64,000 nt of DNA from Diadema setosum (taxonomy: Eukaryota; Echinodermata; Echinoidea; Diadematoida; Diadematidae). Positions 61,767-64,000 of this stretch are shown one piece after another. The stretch covers positions 17,700,239-17,764,238 of the forward strand of contig CM067067.1 in the NCBI GenBank assembly GCA_033980235.1, written 5' to 3'. The position numbers and the translations under genes are program-made. The stretch's first letter is position 1. Each line of letters starts with the position of its first letter. A model generated the notes under the pieces. That model was not told the DNA's origin, did no database searches, and saw only the letters and a program-made list of their open reading frames with translations.

Positions 61767-64000
61767 CTGTGAGATAAAGAGATAAGAGCAGAAATTGAAA
61801 GCATTAATGAAAGCAAGAGATTACAAAGCAGAGGGGAGAAGGTTGAGGTGTGAGTTTCTTCGAAGTTCAATTTGTCTCCCTCTACAAATTCAATTTGTAA
61901 GATCGCAACTGCTGATCTATAATTTCAACACACGTGTCGGAAAAAAGGAGCCAGCTGGATTCGAACCTGTCATCTATTGCTTTCCGGGCAGCGACGCTAC
62001 CACAAGGCTATCCCTGGTTGCCGGCAGGGGCACGATGAACTTGGAACAGATAACCAAGCTCCGAAATTCCCACATTGTTATATTAAATAGTCCAAGCGCA
62101 CAAGGTAATAATGAAAGCTAGAGATTAAGCAGATTGGAGATGTGGGATGTGAGTTTTCTTCAATTTGTCTCCCTCTACAAATTAAATTTGTGGAGAGAGA
62201 CAAATTGAAAAAAACTCACACCTCAATGTAAGCATTGTACATACTGATATATATGAAGATACGACACACATCCAGTCTTATGAGCTGTCACTGAAGGTAA
62301 CAGAAAAAAAAAAAATTACCAACAGAGCAGAGTCTGAGAAACATTGCACTGAAAAAAAAGAAGAAAAGTAGAGAAGTCGAGAGGCCCATGTGATAATGAT
62401 ACTCAATCAGTGCCAAGATAATCATTAATTTGTATAATATTACATTTTCGAATGAATCTCTTCATTTTCATATACACTTGTATGCATCTTTCATTTTCAT
62501 TACCTCAGCCAAAGAGGTTATGTTTATGCCAGCACTGATTTTTTTTTCCCCTTGTGTAACTGTAAGGCATGGCTATTGTGCTATAAAAATTCCTCCTCAT
62601 TCTTCTTCCTTATTCTGTGGCTTTTCACCCTGTAAAAACATATTTGCTTGCCAGTGTTTGGGCTAGAAGTTCCTGACAATCCCCTTGAAGAGCTGACCTG
62701 AAAAAAAAAAAACAACCCAAAACTGTATAATGCTTGTGGGGGATACCAAGGAAATGCTCCTCAATACACGGCTGGGTAGTTATCAATAGGCAAAGGAAAT
62801 GCAACAGCCTCAAACCGCCTGAACATCTGATATACTTGTTGTTCGCTGCGCCCAACATGGCAAGCAAATGCATTTACTGCTCGGAAATGAAGGCCCGCGG
62901 CGGAAGTTGAGAGCTGCAAGTTTGAGTCAGGATGAAGAAAGGGTTGAGCTCATATCCCCTTTGGAAACCCATTTCTAAAAAGTCTGAGTACCATCTCAGG
63001 CACCATACGAACAGTATGGCAGGCCAATTTATGGTCATGATAACAAGTAAGGAGAGATGCTACACCACAGAGCTTGCAGAAATTTGCATAATCAACCATA
63101 CTGAACTAAAATTCATAGAGTAATCATAGAGTATTCAAAGTAATCAAATCTTGCTCCCAAAACTACACAGGGGCACAATGTGAAAGTACAGTGTAGTTAC
63201 TATAAACAAGCATGAATATCTGTGACAGCTACGAAAACGAGCAAATATGGGACTAGGAAGGCACAAATTTGTACTCCTCCAGCTCAAAATTGGGAAACCA
63301 TTTCTTTTTTATGTTTCTTAAAATACATGGTAGAAAACATGAATTTGGATACATGTTTTTAGACCTGAATGCCAGTACTGAGAACGAAAATGTTATGATT
63401 GTAAAACCGGAAGTGAAATGCACGCTGGTGCTCTCGCTTCCAAACGTTACGCCCATGAATGGATTATTCTCATTAGGCTTACTAACACTAGTCCAGTTTT
63501 TATGCTTCCACATTAATCAGCGAAGGCATTGTTAATCAGCGAAGGCATTGTTAAATGCATCAGTTAGGGAAACATGTTTCACACACGCCTCTTACTGACA
63601 TCAGTACGCATGCATGTCAGGGAATGTCGGTTTCCATCTCGAAAGCTGTTAACGACCACAAACGAAGTTTCGCAAGCCATCGCAAAGAGGAAATTGTGCT
63701 GGCAAAGACTCTCACGTCCTAACCCCGTTGACGTAGACTACTGGGGGAGAGGTAGACCGTATCTGATCTCCCCACGTGTTGAGTCATCAATCTACAGCCC
63801 TTAAAACCCCTACAGTGTCATCATAACCAAAACTACAAGACTGTCAAATGAAATGAAGATGGCATTTTGAGCCATTCAACCCGTGAAGATTGACAAGGTC
63901 TCCATGTTACAGGATAGTGATGATACCAAGACAGAAACACATTAAATGTCCCCCTCCCCCCCCAAAAAAAAAATAATAATAATAAAATAAAATAAAAAAA
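61767..64000 (-). other. Upstream talin intron, running off the window
   Basis: I searched both strands of these 2.2 kb for the missing F0 exons and found none. It holds the inverted-repeat element with a tRNA-like segment (61843-62226), a 19-bp duplication of TTAATCAGCGAAGGCATTG (63513-63550) and a terminal C-run/A-run tract (63951-63973). The rest is AT-rich and unrecognised. Confidence 0.75.
61843..62226 (-). mobile_element. Inverted-repeat element carrying a tRNA-like segment
   Basis: Ends TTGAGGTGTGAGTTT and AAACTCACACCTCAA continue into CAATTTGTCTCCCTCTACAA on both sides, some of it duplicated near 62150. On the minus strand the interior has an RNA polymerase III B-box, GGTTCGAATCC (61957-61967), and about 30 nt upstream an A-box-like TAGCCTTGTGGTAGCG (61995-62010). 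It reads as a tRNA-derived SINE head caught in an inverted-repeat element. It is not a working tRNA, because the T stem is imperfect. Confidence 0.65.

Larger units (their letters stand above)
57366..59949 (-). other. Intron between talin E3 and E4 (2.6 kb)
   Basis: It contains an inverted-repeat element (57543-57984), a GACA/GATA microsatellite (58863-58940) with a degenerate continuation to about 59850, and a 143-bp Tc1-like MITE (59000-59142). Confidence 0.83.
60808..61691 (-). other. Intron between talin E1 and E2
   Basis: 884 bp. It contains a perfect-but-one 40-bp tandem duplication (61374-61453) and a short GC-rich hairpin (61566-61638). Confidence 0.87.

Noticed and set aside
61950..62025. 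tRNA gene on the minus strand
   Set aside because: The A and B boxes are present, but the T stem does not pair properly and no acceptor stem closes it. It is treated as a SINE-like relic.
63574..63804. 76-codon frame near the right edge
   Set aside because: No domain and no splice or start context. Its composition fits chance.

Overview
The window is a stretch of animal genomic DNA that holds one recognisable protein-coding gene, talin, on the minus strand. Talin is the cytoskeletal adaptor that activates integrins and links them to actin. I can place 28 exons between positions 61766 (5'-most) and 267 (3'-most). All 28 are bounded by AG/GT splice sites, and together they join into one open reading frame of 3702 bases (1234 codons) with no gap. 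The gene is cut at both ends. The start codon and most of the F0 domain lie beyond position 64000. The rest of the rod (from within R6), the actin-binding C-terminus and the 3' UTR lie before position 1. No second protein gene, rRNA or intact tRNA was found.

Layout in gene order: the end of F0 and F1 (61766-56286); F2 (53288-46445); F3, the integrin- and phosphoinositide-binding module (46549-42344); the flexible linker (40963-28728); rod bundles R1 (28865-26880), R2 (26164-23415), R3 (22599-20867), R4 (19651-16452), R5 (15785-10394) and the start of R6 (9026-267). Landmark residues are kept: the F3 tryptophan in the RRWAAS motif, the basic KMKGKNK loop, several vinculin-binding helices and the R3 threonine belt. 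From F3 onward most introns are phase 0, and every complete exon from R2 onward is a multiple of three.

About 94% of the window is AT-rich intron and flank, heavily colonised by small non-autonomous elements. (1) Four elements (14387-15510, 24764-25631, 48062-49210, 55108-56113) share one architecture: a short hairpin next to a CTAG/CTAC-type end, a subterminal inverted repeat, tandem core units of about 160 bp, and a CGGA-type microsatellite. This matches HINE/pearl-type Helitron relatives. Their cores carry perfect consensus sites for RFX (one element) or nuclear receptors (the others). (2) There is an internally deleted piggyBac element with TTAA target sites and a 57-codon relic of the transposase N-terminus (42635-43399). 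(3) Three families of palindromic MITEs have TTTAAAGG-type ends. (4) Several smaller inverted-repeat families, long hairpins, microsatellites and a 382-bp perfect tandem duplication are also present.

The talin sequence, intron density and repeat content suggest a marine invertebrate. I think an echinoderm is most likely, but I cannot prove that from the sequence alone. Human residue numbers below are approximate, from recalled human talin-1.
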